A DNA stretch of 64,000 nucleotides from Caenorhabditis elegans (Eukaryota; Nematoda; Chromadorea; Rhabditida; Rhabditidae), in the NCBI RefSeq assembly GCF_000002985.6, contig NC_003279.8, positions 1,426,001 to 1,490,000 of the forward strand, read 5' to 3'. The notes beneath the pieces are model-generated. The model was not told the DNA's origin. It worked only from the letters and a program-made list of their open reading frames with translations, and made no database searches. Positions 1 to 10,291 of this stretch are shown here, piece by piece (the stretch's first letter is position 1; each line of letters opens with the position of its first letter). The position numbers and the translations under genes are program-made.

Positions 1-536
1 TGTGAGAAAATGGCCTAGAAAATCCTGGAAGAGGAGAATTCCTCGTCCACAGCCAAAATAGCGTGTGAAAGAAGAGACGCAGACGGCAAAACGGTTATTC
101 TTGGCGTTTTTCACGTCCAGAGAAAAAGTAGTGTCTGCGTCTCTCACGCCCAATGGATAGCGAGAGTTGGCGCCAACGTGAATTCTCAATGAGGCGCGTT
201 TGCTTCAAAATTATGCAGCCAGCAACCACGTGTTCGGTGTAATTTGTGCATACACCGTCACGCGCAAATGCAGACATTTTTGCACGCGCTGCGGTGACAC
301 GTGGTCGCTGGCTGTCCTTTTGCATAATTTTGAAGCAAACGCGCCTCATTGAGAATTCACGTTGGCGCCAACTCTCGCTATCCATTGGGCGTGAGAGACG
401 CATATACAACTTTTTTCTGGACGTGAAAAACGCAAAGAATAACCGTTTTGCCGTCTGCGTCTCTTCTTTCACACGCTATTTTGGCTGTGGACGAGGAATT
501 CTCCTCTTCCAGGATTTTCTAGGCCATTTTCTCACA
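1..536. repeat. Large palindrome (inverted repeat), arms about 235 bp
   Basis: The first ~235 bases reappear in reverse complement at about 300-536, with a loop around 240-300. Matching landmarks are GGCGCCAACGTGAATTCTC near 171-189 and its complement near 354-372, and the block TGTGAGAAAATGGCC at 1 and its complement at 522-536. Small differences separate the arms. The element may continue to the left of the window. No coding signal is credible here: the open frames on both strands simply mirror each other. Confidence 0.85.
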
Positions 537-559
537 TTTCTCAAGTTTTCTCGTCCGCG

Positions 560-700
560 AGAAAACGTGAATTTTGAGACAGCCAGCGAGCACGTGGCCG
601 CGGTGAAATTCCTCTTGGCGAATTCAAAATTGTTTTCCCGCCTTTTTTTGAAAATTCTCATTTTCGAGGCGTTGGTCGAGCTGAATACACGTGGAATTGA
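560..700. repeat. Dispersed repeat shared with 54482-54625
   Basis: The stretch with CACGTGGCCGCGGTGAAATT and the later GAGGCGTTGGTCGAGCTGAA recurs in reverse orientation near 54488-54580, next to the same 'TGCGCGTGACGGTG' loop sequence found in the palindrome at the window start. It belongs to the same element as that palindrome. Confidence 0.6.
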
Positions 701-765
701 AAACTTTTCGGAAAATCGGCAAACCGGCAATTTTCCCATTTGCCGAACGGCAATTGTTGCTCACC

Positions 766-943
766 CACGTGGTGTCAGGTTGTCCCATCACGATTTGATC
801 TACAAACAATGCGGGAATATTTCCCCAAAAAATGTGACGTCAGCACCACGTTCTTAACCATGAGAAATCAGTTGAGAAGTCTGAGTCTAAATTCCCGCAT
901 TTTTTGTAGATCACAACGCAATGGGACAGTCTGACACCACGTG
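766..943. mobile_element. MITE-like element, family B copy 1
   Basis: Starts CACGTGGTGTCAGGTTGTCC and ends with the near inverse ..GACACCACGTG. Inside are TTTGATCTAC, ATGCGGGAAT and TGACGTCAGC, followed by the inverted GCATTTTTTGTAGATC. These landmarks recur in ten more places in the window, which defines the family. Confidence 0.8.
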
Positions 944-1226
944 CTCATCAGGGCCTGGACTTTTTTGGTTTTTTGGGTATTTTGACGAAAAATCGACTTT
1001 TTAGTTTTTTGGGACCAAAAAAAACCTTAAAAAACTTGTTTGCCGTGTCGAGTCTCGACTCGAGACTATTCTGTATTAAAAAAACACTTTAAATTTTTTT
1101 TTTTTTTGCAACATTACTTGAATAACCTCATTAAAAATAAACTTAAGAACCAAAAAGTTGTTGGTTTTTTTTTTGAAAATTTCAATTAAGTTATTTTTGG
1201 TCCCAGCCGTGCCCATGATTTACATA
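944..1226. other. A/T-rich spacer, no feature recognised
   Basis: Poly-A and poly-T runs and a short palindrome near 1048-1064 (GAGTCTCGACTCGAGAC). No exon-like sequence seen on either strand. Confidence 0.5.
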
Positions 1227-1800
1227 CTACTGATATAATTTCAAAGAAATCTGCGAATTAGGTTGAGAATCCTTTTGAAGCATCAATTTGATTTCCGATA
1301 TGAAGTCCTCAATGTTTTCTGGATCGATTAGCAGTTGACAAATGTCCTTTGAGAGTTTCACACTGATCTTTTTGCTGGGAAAAATCCTGCAAGTATTTGC
1401 AATGAAATTGGTGGCAACATGTGACTTCTTCCTCTCGATTTGTACTTCGAATACTTTTGTGAGTTGTAAATCAACTTCTACTTCATCCAATGTATATTTG
1501 GAACGTGGCTGTGTCCAATAATCCACATAGAACTTGGCTTTGGGAACAATATCATCCGCGTTAAAACGAGGAAATGGACCTTTACATGTTTGAAAGCAAT
1601 TTCAACAGTCCTCACGTTCCATTTTGTTATTATCAAATCCAGGAACTTTCGTGGTAGAGCATATCCCCAATCGTCTTTCTCGAATACAGATGTGAGAAAA
1701 ATGGTCAATTTTGATCAAGTGATATTTGAATTGATAACGTCGGTAACTATTGCCGGATTCTCTTTTTTTTCGTCCCACAATAAGTAGAGACAACTGAAAA
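1227..1800 (-). pseudogene. Decayed protein gene, possibly MATH-domain family
   Basis: Codon-like sequence runs from about 1800 down to a TAG at 1229-1227, but it needs at least two frame changes. The first is near 1700, between a frame reading ..RYQFKYHLIKIDHFSH and one reading ..TSVFEKDDWGYALPRKFL. The second is near 1580, after ..EIAFKHVK, where the next frame reads PFPRFNADDIVPKAKFYV and then runs about 110 codons to the stop. The aromatic DWGY..FL pattern weakly recalls the end of a nematode MATH domain. That is a resemblance only, and the C-terminal part does not look like a BTB domain to me. No intron signals explain the shifts, so a pseudogene is the simplest reading. A functional gene with non-canonical splicing is the alternative. 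Confidence 0.35.
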
Positions 1801-1885
1801 TGTAACTTTTGGAAATATTCAAAATGCCATTTTGAAAAAAATCAACTTTTTTCGCCATGTCCAGTTATGAACATACATATCAGAG

Positions 1886-2031
1886 GTGCGGCGGCAATTG
1901 CCGTTCGGCAAATTGATTTGCCGACAAATTCGGCAAATCGGCAAATTTCCGGTTTGCCGATTTGCCGGAAATTTTCAATTCCGGCAAAGTGCCGACTTGC
2001 CGTTTGCCGGATATCAGATTTGCCGGAAAGA
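1886..2031. repeat. TTTGCCG-rich dispersed repeat
   Basis: Dense alternation of CGGCAAAT and ATTTGCCG words, partly self-complementary. Related copies lie at 2416-2528, 5505-5571, 25970-26052, 44033-44215, 44911-44972 and 55199-55339. Confidence 0.7.
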
Positions 2032-2075
2032 AAATATGTAGAAAAAACGGAAAAAAATTCAAAAAGGCACAGTTT

Positions 2076-2275
2076 TATTATCAAAAAAATATCAATCGCA
2101 CAGGCCACGTGGCTTTTGTTTTTTATTTCTTTTTTATTTACGCTCCTCCCATGTTTGACCTTTAGTTCTATTTTTAAATTCTCTTTGAAAATAAAGTTGT
2201 GTGGGGGAGCGTAAATAAAAAAGAAATAAAAAACAAAAGCCACGTGGCCTGTGCGATTGATATTTTTTGATAATA
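2076..2275. repeat. Near-perfect inverted repeat, arms about 73 bp
   Basis: The left arm (about 2076-2150) includes GCACAGGCCACGTGGC and GGAGCG-complement sequence. The right arm (2203-2275) is its reverse complement, GCCACGTGGCCTGTGC. A ~50 bp loop separates them. The high arm identity suggests a recent or conserved hairpin element. Confidence 0.85.
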
Positions 2276-2415
2276 AGTGCTTCCGTCGAAAATCCCTCTA
2301 ATTTTCATAGAATATACTTATTTTTCAAAATAGATGAAAGAACATTCATAGGATGCGTCTAATTTTTTCATTTGAAATTAAAATTTTGAAATTTCCGAAA
2401 AAATAAGTGCAAAAC

Positions 2416-2528
2416 CACAATTTGCCGAAAATTTTCGTCAAATCGGCAATTTGCCGGTTTGCCGGAAATTTAAATTCCGGCAATTTGCCGATTTGCCGAT
2501 TTGCCGGAAAAAATCGTTTGCCGCCCAC
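2416..2528. repeat. TTTGCCG-rich dispersed repeat
   Basis: Second copy of the TTTGCCG/CGGCAAA family, ending in TTTGCCGCCCACCTC. The flanking CATAGGATGCGTC..TTTTTCATTTGAAATT also occurs near 25895-25930 beside another copy, so the repeat unit is longer than its core. Confidence 0.65.
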
Positions 2529-3339
2529 CTCAAAATGATAGAATCAGGTTAAATTTTTTGGCACTAATATTATATTATGGTTTGCTGTAAAATGAATAGG
2601 CTATAAATTTCACATTCGAAAGTCCATTGAAAAAAATCATATTCTTGAGTGTGAAGTATCCTAGAACAGCCTGGACGTCGACAACAGGGGTGTGCGGCAA
2701 ATTCAGAAAATTTGCCGTGCTTAACAAACTCGGAAACATTTGGTTTTTAAAATTGTTTTTTGGAGCACCAAAACTACTGAATTCTTAACACACACATCGA
2801 GAAAACTTGAACAAGTTCGTCAGTTTTTGGCGAAATTTAAATTGTTCAAATACTTGATACAATATATTTAACCAGCCGATGACCGCGCCTCCGGCGTGGC
2901 CAACGACTGGCGGAGTTTAAAATGTATAACAAATAGATGTCCTTTTAATCATTCAAAAATGTCTCATTAAAAAAAGTTGAAACTTCATCGATTAAATCGC
3001 ATTTTCTCCTTCGATGGTATACAATTCAGAAAATTCAAAGAGACAGTTAGAATGTTCTGCTTTTTCTACTAACACATTATCATTATCAGGCTTTCGAAAA
3101 AATTCCACAGAGTTACAGTTTTTTTAATAAGTTAATAACTTTCCTTAACTGGAGAAGTCTGAATAATTAACTACTAAGTTCTTTGAATATAGATGTAACG
3201 AAACAAATAAAAATTCCTACAGTTATAGGAGGTTGTAGAGCATTTCAGAACTTTTTTGAATTTTCCAGATGATTCTAGAACAGTCTAGAATTTTCTTGAA
3301 ACTTCCAGAAGGTGCTAAAACAAAAAATTGATTCCAGAA
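2529..3339. other. Intergenic, no gene seen
   Basis: Contains a short TTTGCCG-family fragment near 2688-2720 and the GCGCCTCCGGCGTGGC patch near 2885-2900. Otherwise A/T-rich, without exon-like sequence. Confidence 0.5.
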
Positions 3340-4335
3340 CAAAAATTTGGATTTCCCGCCACATGTTTTCCTCAGAAAATTTGAATTTCCCGCCAAAATC
3401 TTTTTTCTCAGAAAATCTGAATTTCCCGCAAAATTTTTTTTCTCAGAAAATTTGAATTCCCGCCAAAATTTTTCAAAGAAAATTTGAATTCCCGCCAAAA
3501 TTTCTTTTCTCATAAATTTTGAAGTTCCCGCCCATATTTTTAAGGGTCTCACCACGATGGGTCTCGCCAGTTCCAGGTGGTACTTAAGCTAACAAAAAGT
3601 TTCTTTGAAAATTTGAATTTCCCGGCAAAATGTTTTTCACTGAAAATTTGAAATTCCCGCCAAAATGTTTTTCACTGAAAATTTGAATTTCCCGCCAAAA
3701 TTTTTTTCACTGAAAATTTGAACTTCCCCCCAAAATTTTTCTCACAGAAAATTTGAATTTCCCGCCAAAATTTTTTTCACTGAAAATTTGAATTTCCCGC
3801 CAGAAATTTTTTTACTGAAAATTTGAATTTCCCGCTAAAATTTTTTTTCACTGAAATTTGAATTTCCGCTAAAAATTTTTTTCACTGAAATTTGAATTTC
3901 CCGCCAAAATTTTTTCACTGAAAATTTGAATTTCCCGCCAAAATTTTTTTCACTGAAAATTTGAATTTCCCGCCAGAAATTTTTTTACTGAAAATTTGAA
4001 TTTCCCGCTAAAATTTTTTTTCACTGAAATTTGAATTTCCGCTAAAAATTTTTTTCACTGAAATTTGAATTTCCCGCCAAAATTTTTTCACTGAAAATTT
4101 GAATTTCCCGCCAAAATTTTTTTCACTGAAAATTTGAATTTCCCGCCAAAAATTTTTTCACTGAAAATTTGAATTTCCGCTAAAAATTTTTTTCACTGAA
4201 ATTTGAATTTCCCACCAAAAATTTTTTTCACTGAAATTTGAATTTCCCGCCAAAATTTTTTCACTGAAAATTTGAATTTCCCGCCAAAATTTTTTTCACT
4301 GAAAATTTGAATTTCCCGCCAAAAATTTGGGTCTC
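3340..4335. repeat. Tandem minisatellite, ~33 bp unit
   Basis: About 25-30 copies of a unit carrying TTTGAATTTCCCGCCAAAAT followed by TTTTCACTGAAAA. The copies at 3340-3540 are more diverged. Near 3895-4270 a higher-order block repeats with the same run of variant units. It is followed by four GGGTCTCACCACGAT units at 4330-4385. Confidence 0.9.
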
Positions 4336-4494
4336 ACCACGATGGGTCTCACCGCGATGGGTCTCACCACGATGGGTCTCGTCACGAACATTTTTTAAAT
4401 TTCGAATTTTCCAGAATTTTCCAGAAGGTTCTAGAACATTCCAGAATTTTCTCGAGCTTTCCAGACGATTCTATATAGAAAATTTCTCGAATTT

Positions 4495-5010
4495 TCTAAT
4501 ATCTCTTCAAAAGACAAAAAGTCAATTTTTCCTAAACTACAGTAATCCTGCAGTACTCCTACAGAACCTCTACAGTACTACTACAGTACCCCGACCACAT
4601 CCCATCACTAACCTCAAACCAATATCCCTTCAAAAGGCGAAAAGTCAATTTTTCTCAAACTACAGTAATTCTACAGTACTCCTACAGTACCTCTACAGTA
4701 CTACTACAGTACCCCGACCATATCCAACCACTAACCTCAAACCAATATCCCATCAAAAGGCGAAAAGTCACATTTTCCCAAACTACAGTAATCCTACAGT
4801 ACTCCTACAGTACCTCTACAGTACTACTACAGTACCCCGACCATATCCCACCACTAACCTAAACCAATATCCCATCAAAAGACGAAAAGTCAATTTTTCC
4901 CAAACTACAGTAATCCTACAGTACTCCTACAGTACCTCTACAGTACTACTACAGTACCCCGATCATGTCCGGCCACTAACCTCAAACCAATATCCCACCA
5001 ACTGCTTAAA
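4495..5010 (+). repeat. CTACAGTA-type tandem array, family C, ~120 bp unit
   Basis: Four units, each with several CTACAGTA words, the phrase TACCCCGACCATATCC and AAAGGCGAAAAGTCAATTTT. The 356-codon open frame across this region is made of these repeats, not of a gene. Other arrays of the family are at 24360-24885, 26225-26580, 27355-28110 and 36120-37285. Confidence 0.9.
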
Positions 5011-5504
5011 ATGTCTTGCCTCTGTACGCTGTGACGTCACAGACTACAAAGACTACATAGACTACAAACTATGGACAAACGGAATAAGCGCTTTATATAT
5101 AGTAAATGATAATAGAACAATATGTATGTTGGATGATTTCAACTGTCAAATAGAGCTCTCGACGGGAAATGGTCAATTTTACAAAGCTATTGGATCTTCG
5201 AAAATTAGTCATGCAGCCTCTAATAGTCTTGCACCCCTACAGGTCAATCGAAAATTAGTCTTACATGCAAGACTAATAAAGGAAATACAGCATCTTTCCA
5301 TGCAACACGATGCGGCAAGAAACATCACGCTTTCAATACGTACACCAGAAAAACGTTGTTTTTTTTCGATTTATTAAAAAAAAACCGTAAATTTTTCAAA
5401 AATACCGAAAACCCGGCAGCCAGTAACTCTATTTTGTGTCATTTTACTAAATTTTTGGCGACAAAATCAATAGTTTTGATCAAAATTGTAATGCCAAATT
5501 TTTG

Positions 5505-5571
5505 ATGTGTGCGGCAAATTTCGAAACTTTCCGAGCTCGGCAAATTCGGCAAAATTGCCGCACACCCCTAT
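5505..5571. repeat. Short TTTGCCG-family palindrome
   Basis: Runs from TGTGCGGCAAATTTCG to the mirrored GCCGCACACCCC. It lies just downstream of the F-box-like gene. Nothing else is recognised between 5011 and 5673. Confidence 0.6.
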
Positions 5572-5673
5572 CGACAAATTTTTCATAACTCACAAGTTTA
5601 GAAAAAATTGAAACACAAAACAAAACAGCAAAACTTTCATTTCTCACCCTTACAAAACAAATGAAAAATTAAA

Positions 5674-7695
5674 TCACCTGTCTTTGATCTGTAAAACATC
5701 AAAATGATGCTTCTGTCTCATTATAGGTCGAAAACTATTAATTTGAACTGGTCCATATACTTTGCAATTTAAAGCTATATCTTCACATACTTCACATCCA
5801 AAACAATTCAAATTATCAGCACCAACGAATTCTTCCACTTTTTCAACTGAATATTAAAGCATTTCCACTATTTTTTATAACGATGGATAAACAAAACTTA
5901 CAATCGGGATCTACCAATGCTTCTTGAACAACATTATGAACATTAAAACAATATGATCCGGAGTCTCCGATTATTATTTTAACTACCATGATCCTCATTG
6001 TTTGTTTCAAGAACCTGCAGTATAGACCAAAACGCACTTTTTGTTACGGAATGTTTATTCTTACCAAGCATAGCTAAATAAATTTTTCGCATTGAGCTTT
6101 TCCGAATTTAAGTAGACCGAACAATTTTGACATGGCTCAGTTCTATTATTTCTAGGGTCTCTAGGGTCTAATCTTCTACGATCATTACAACGTGTAGTCT
6201 TGTGAAATTCAACTGTTCGGTGCTCTTTTCGAATAGCGTGAATGGTTGCCAAATTGAATGATTTGTTGACTAACTGAAAACTGGTTAGTCTTAGTTTGAA
6301 TGATTTTAGACAGGGTGCGACGGAATAGTTCGGGTAATTATATTTATTGATAAATCAAATTTGTCTTTTTACATACGCGTCAACTAGGGCTTCTTTGGTA
6401 GGCAGACGCGGATTCTGGGCCTGCCTGAAATCTGCTCACTTCACACCGGCTGCATTTTTACGGGAATTCACAAATTTCGAATATTCTCATTTCTATAAAT
6501 TTGATGAAAATCAAATTAAGAATGGTTCAACATAGGACGCGGGTTGAGGCGAGAAACAGGCGACGGGACGGCAGGCGGAGTTTATAGTCAGGCAGGCAGG
6601 CAGGCGTTTGAACGCCTACATGGTAGTTCCAGCAACATCATCGTTTCCCTTATTAATGATAAAGTAGAGACCAAAAAGGTGATATCTTATAGTTGCTTGA
6701 TATTTCTGCAATTTCACGGTATATAATTCGTAATGTTGTTAGATGGGCTGAGAGCCGGCCGAGGATGACTCCATGATCCTAGCATTATCGCCATACCCCA
6801 AAACCTCGATTACTGTTCCATTCGCCCGCAATATTATGCAAATTTTTCAAAAAAAAATTAACGATCAAGGATACGTTTTTGACGAACACTGTACCATAAT
6901 TATTCCGAAGCTTTAATTTAAATTATCAATGAACTGCGTCTCAACATTGCTTTCTTTTTGTGAAATCTTCCAAAAATCAGTTTTTCAAAATCACAAATGT
7001 ATGGTTGTTATTAATTAAAGAAAAATACACAAATGGTTATCGAAATGACTTACACGCAACTTCAATCGGTCGTTTATATCTCCTCTTACATTTTCCAAAA
7101 TATTGTAGACGATTATTTGATTGTTAAACACTTGTATACTGAGACTATTGTTCTGAAAATAAAATGATATTGTTGTCTTTTTTCGAATTTTCCTTTCATT
7201 CTACTGATTGCTTTACGCAGAAACAATACAGGATTGCAAGATTGCAAATTGCAATTAAATACCTCGTGTTTACAAGTTATTATTGTCTCTGTTTTTATGT
7301 TTTAAAAAAAATCGTCACTTATTGCAACAATTTATTTGAAACGTTTGAACTTTACTTTTTTAGATAAAAGCTTTTCTCGATTTTGTAAAAGTACACACAC
7401 TACTCATTTCCAAAAAAACTTCCTTCGACACATTTGTGCAATAACTATATAACCGGATGTTATTTATTATTATAGAAAAAAAATTCTAGAAAAAGTGAGA
7501 ATTCACCTAACAATAAGATCAAACTTAACAGTAAGGTGAAATTTGAAAAAAAAACTATTTTTAAAGCTTCTCTTTGAATTTTATAGGTGAACTTTATCAT
7601 AAACCAGTATGTTTTGTTGAAAATAATGTACAATTCGTTTTACTTACGTCTAAATTTTGAAATACACCTGCGCAGCTTGTATCAGAAGTATCCAT
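5674..7695 (-). CDS. F-box-like protein with cysteine clusters, 5 exons, 213 aa
   Basis: Exons (read on the minus strand): 7648-7695, 7054-7152, 6065-6273, 5902-6014, 5674-5846. Phases agree at every junction (0, 0, 2, 1) and the model ends at TGA 5676-5674. The N-terminus reads MDTSDTSCAGVFQNLD. Residues about 23-57 contain NQIIVYNILENVRGDIND followed by RLKLRLVNKSFN, which has the spacing of an F-box (the Skp1-binding motif of SCF ubiquitin-ligase adaptors). Further on are CQNC (about residues 94-97) and CFGCEVC (about residues 172-178), possible metal ligands. No known substrate-binding domain is recognised after the F-box, so target and pathway are unknown. The final AG/GTGATT could also be a weak splice donor instead of reading into the TGA; I prefer the stop because only repeats follow. 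Gene structure is well supported; the F-box call is moderate. Confidence 0.75.
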
Positions 7696-7716
7696 ATTTG
7701 ATTAACTTTTTGAGTG

Positions 7717-7725
7717 TCTGAAAAT
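7717..7725 (-). promoter_or_regulatory. Candidate trans-splice acceptor of the F-box-like gene
   Basis: On the minus strand ATTTTCAG lies 22 bases upstream of the ATG, with no matching donor seen nearby. This is the usual look of a spliced-leader acceptor in nematodes. Inference from sequence only. Confidence 0.5.
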
Positions 7726-8297
7726 AAGTATTAAGAAATTTTTTATGATAGACTAAAAACGGTTCGTATGGGGCACGGCCGTCCCCATTTCTTGATTCTT
7801 GTTTCTCGCAAAAATTTGCAATAAAACTTTCAAGAAATTTTGAATAAGTATTACTCAAAATTATCGGAAATCAGTTCAACACTTCCAAATTTTTTACCAA
7901 AAATTGTCACAAAATTCTTGATTATTTATCAAAAATAATTGAAACATCAATGAAATCAAATTTTTTGCAAGAAATTTCACAACCGTTCTACTTCTAATTA
8001 TCAGAATACTTTTTAATTATTCAAGCAACAAATAAAACATATTTCTACTATATCTTGAAAAAATAAATTTCAAAATACTTTCACTTTTTTTTCGAAAACT
8101 TTTCAAAAACTTATCGGATTATATTTTAAATAGAAAAAGGTTGTTGTTTCTACAGTTACAGTGCATGTGTTTTTCCACTTCGACTTTTGTCAGATGAAAA
8201 ATTGAGGTCCAAGAAAAAATCAAAACTGAAAACAAGCGACAAAACTTATTTATCACCTTAATAGTTTGGATTGGTCGGAAGTTCCCGAACTATTTAG
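7726..8297. other. Upstream region of the F-box-like gene
   Basis: A/T-rich spacer, presumably including the minus-strand promoter. No recognisable box or repeat. Confidence 0.4.
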
Positions 8298-8895
8298 TTA
8301 AAGGTGGAGTACCGAAATCGGGGAAATATTTTTAAATGACTCCAAATTTTCCCCTGATTCCGAATTTCTATGTGAAAAAAAATTAAAATTCAAAAAAATT
8401 TCCCTGATTTTAAATTTGAGCTTGAAATTGCGATTTTCATTTGCGTACCCATGAGATTTTTCAAATGCGCGCCGAAATAAGTTATCCTTCTTGGAGCGCG
8501 TTTGCCTCATTTAATTTTCGACATATATTTCCACTTTTTACAGTTTTTCAGCTATTTTCGGTCATTTTTGTCGTATATTATCGGATTTTTTCCGAAAAAT
8601 ATATTCTTTCGTTCCAATTGAACATTTTATCAGCATAAAAATGAATGAAAATAGCTGAAAAACTGAAAAGTGGAAATATATGTCGAAAATTAAATGAGGC
8701 AAACGCGCTCCAACGATAATTTATTTCGGCGCGCATTTGAAAAATCTCATGGGTCCGCAAATGAAAATCGCAATTTCAAGCTCAAATATAAAATCAGGGA
8801 ATTTTTTTTGAATTTTTTCACATAGAAATTCGGAATCAGGGGAAAATTTGGAGTCATTTAAAAATATTTCCCAGATTTCGCTACTCCACCTTTAA
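8298..8895. mobile_element. Palindromic element with TTAAAGGTGG ends
   Basis: A 598 bp inverted repeat. It starts TTAAAGGTGGAGTACCGAAA and ends with the inverse ..TACTCCACCTTTAA. The arms carry ATGAGATTTTTCAAATGCGC and its complement. The same termini bound the element at 44368-44860, and a solitary end occurs at 54464-54479. No transposase frame inside, so it is a non-autonomous element. TTAA at the very ends could be target duplication or element sequence. Confidence 0.8.
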
Positions 8896-9702
8896 CTATA
8901 TGAATTTTGAAAAATGGAAAATGAAATTTTAGAAAATTAAAACATTGAGGGGAAAGCAACCCATAAGTACCATATTTTAGTGGTGATACAAAGATAATAG
9001 TATTTTCTCATTTGATATTTTAAAAATCTAAATTAGAAAAACACAATTGTATACTAAACGTTCATTTTACCAATGATGAGCAAATTTATAAGTTTGAAAT
9101 ATGTTCAAAAGAAAAGAGATAGCTCCGAGAATTTATTCAATACTTGGGAGGCCATTAAATTGGAAAATATAATTTTAAAGACCAAAACTTGTGTTATTAG
9201 TTTTCAAAACAACTTTCGTAGAACGTGAGTTCTGTTTGAATGTCTTTAATACCCGCGTGGTCCACTGGAGCGTACTTTCTTTGCCTAGTTATCGATTTTC
9301 TGAAGGGGAAGAGGACTCGTATTAAGAAAACATCAGTTCATAAGAATGCCTACTTTCTGGGGCGAAAACAGCGACATAAGAGAGAAAATGCGGCTACGAG
9401 AGATTTAGGTGCCTTCACTACAATACAAAAAATCTCGATTTTTAATATAATTTTGCCGAAAAGTTTAATGAAAACGTCAATTTTTTAATGGAATGTTTCT
9501 AAAATTCTCGTAAATTCGCTCATTTTTCTCCGAATTTGTCAATTTTTTTGAAATCCAAAATGCTCCTCTCTCTCTCTCTATGATAATGTTTCCGCAAATC
9601 GTGTTCTTGAAAATCTCGTCTCACTAATCGGAGGTGCCTCAAAAAACGCGCCCCACGGAGATCCGTGCGGGATATTTTAGGCGTGTTGACCTATGTGCCT
9701 TT

Positions 9703-9705
<3 letters not shown>
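8896..9705. other. Intergenic, no gene supported
   Basis: Less A/T-rich around 9240-9430, where an 82-codon plus-strand frame exists, but no splice signals or family resemblance support it. Region 9600-9700 reads like a unique GC-richer patch (GATCCGTGCGGGATATTTTA). No other feature. Confidence 0.4.

Positions 9706-9745
<40 letters not shown>
9706..9745. repeat. (CT)n microsatellite
   Basis: About 20 uninterrupted CT units, upstream of mrpl-15. A shorter run lies near 9571-9588. Confidence 0.95.
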
Positions 9746-9748
<3 letters not shown>

Positions 9749-10280
9749 TTTTTGTAATTTATTTTTGCAAACCATTAAAATCGATTTTTTGCAGATAGTA
9801 GGCAATTTAATGTCAGTTTTTGATATTTTTTGGCACAAAATTCGAATTTCTCAAGATTTGTGACATTTTTTGGCGGAAAAAAATCGAATTTCTTCAGTTT
9901 TTCGGAATTTTTAGACATTTTTCGTCCTTCAAATCGAATATCTAGCGATTTTTGAGATTTTTGGCAAAAATTAGCTTTTTTCTCGAAAGTACCCCTATTT
10001 TTATGCAAAAATTAGAATTTTTTCGCTATTTTTGACATTTTTATTCACAAAAAGTGCATTTTTAGCAGAAGATTTATTTTTATGCAAAAATGTCAGTTTT
10101 TCATATTTTTGAAGTAAAAAGTTGGATTTAAAATTCCGATTTTCTTGCCACACACCCCACCGTTGCCATTTTCGATGAAAAAATATTGATTTTTCGGGGT
10201 TTTTTCGGATTTTTTGTGGTTTTTTGCCATTTTTTGTACCTTCGTTTGCTCTAAAAATTCCAGATTTTGATTTTTTAGGC

Positions 10281-10291
10281 CATTTTTCCAG
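10281..10291 (+). promoter_or_regulatory. Candidate trans-splice acceptor directly before the mrpl-15 ATG
   Basis: CATTTTTCCAG abuts the ATG at 10292 with no upstream coding exon. This placement is typical of spliced-leader acceptors in nematode housekeeping genes. Confidence 0.6.

Noticed and set aside
4307..5377. 356-codon open frame on the plus strand
   Set aside because: Made of the 33 bp minisatellite end and four CTACAGTA units; the non-repeat tail has no splice signals or family resemblance.
9240..9488. 82-codon plus-strand frame upstream of mrpl-15
   Set aside because: No splice signals, no recognisable motif, and the sequence degenerates into A/T-rich DNA.
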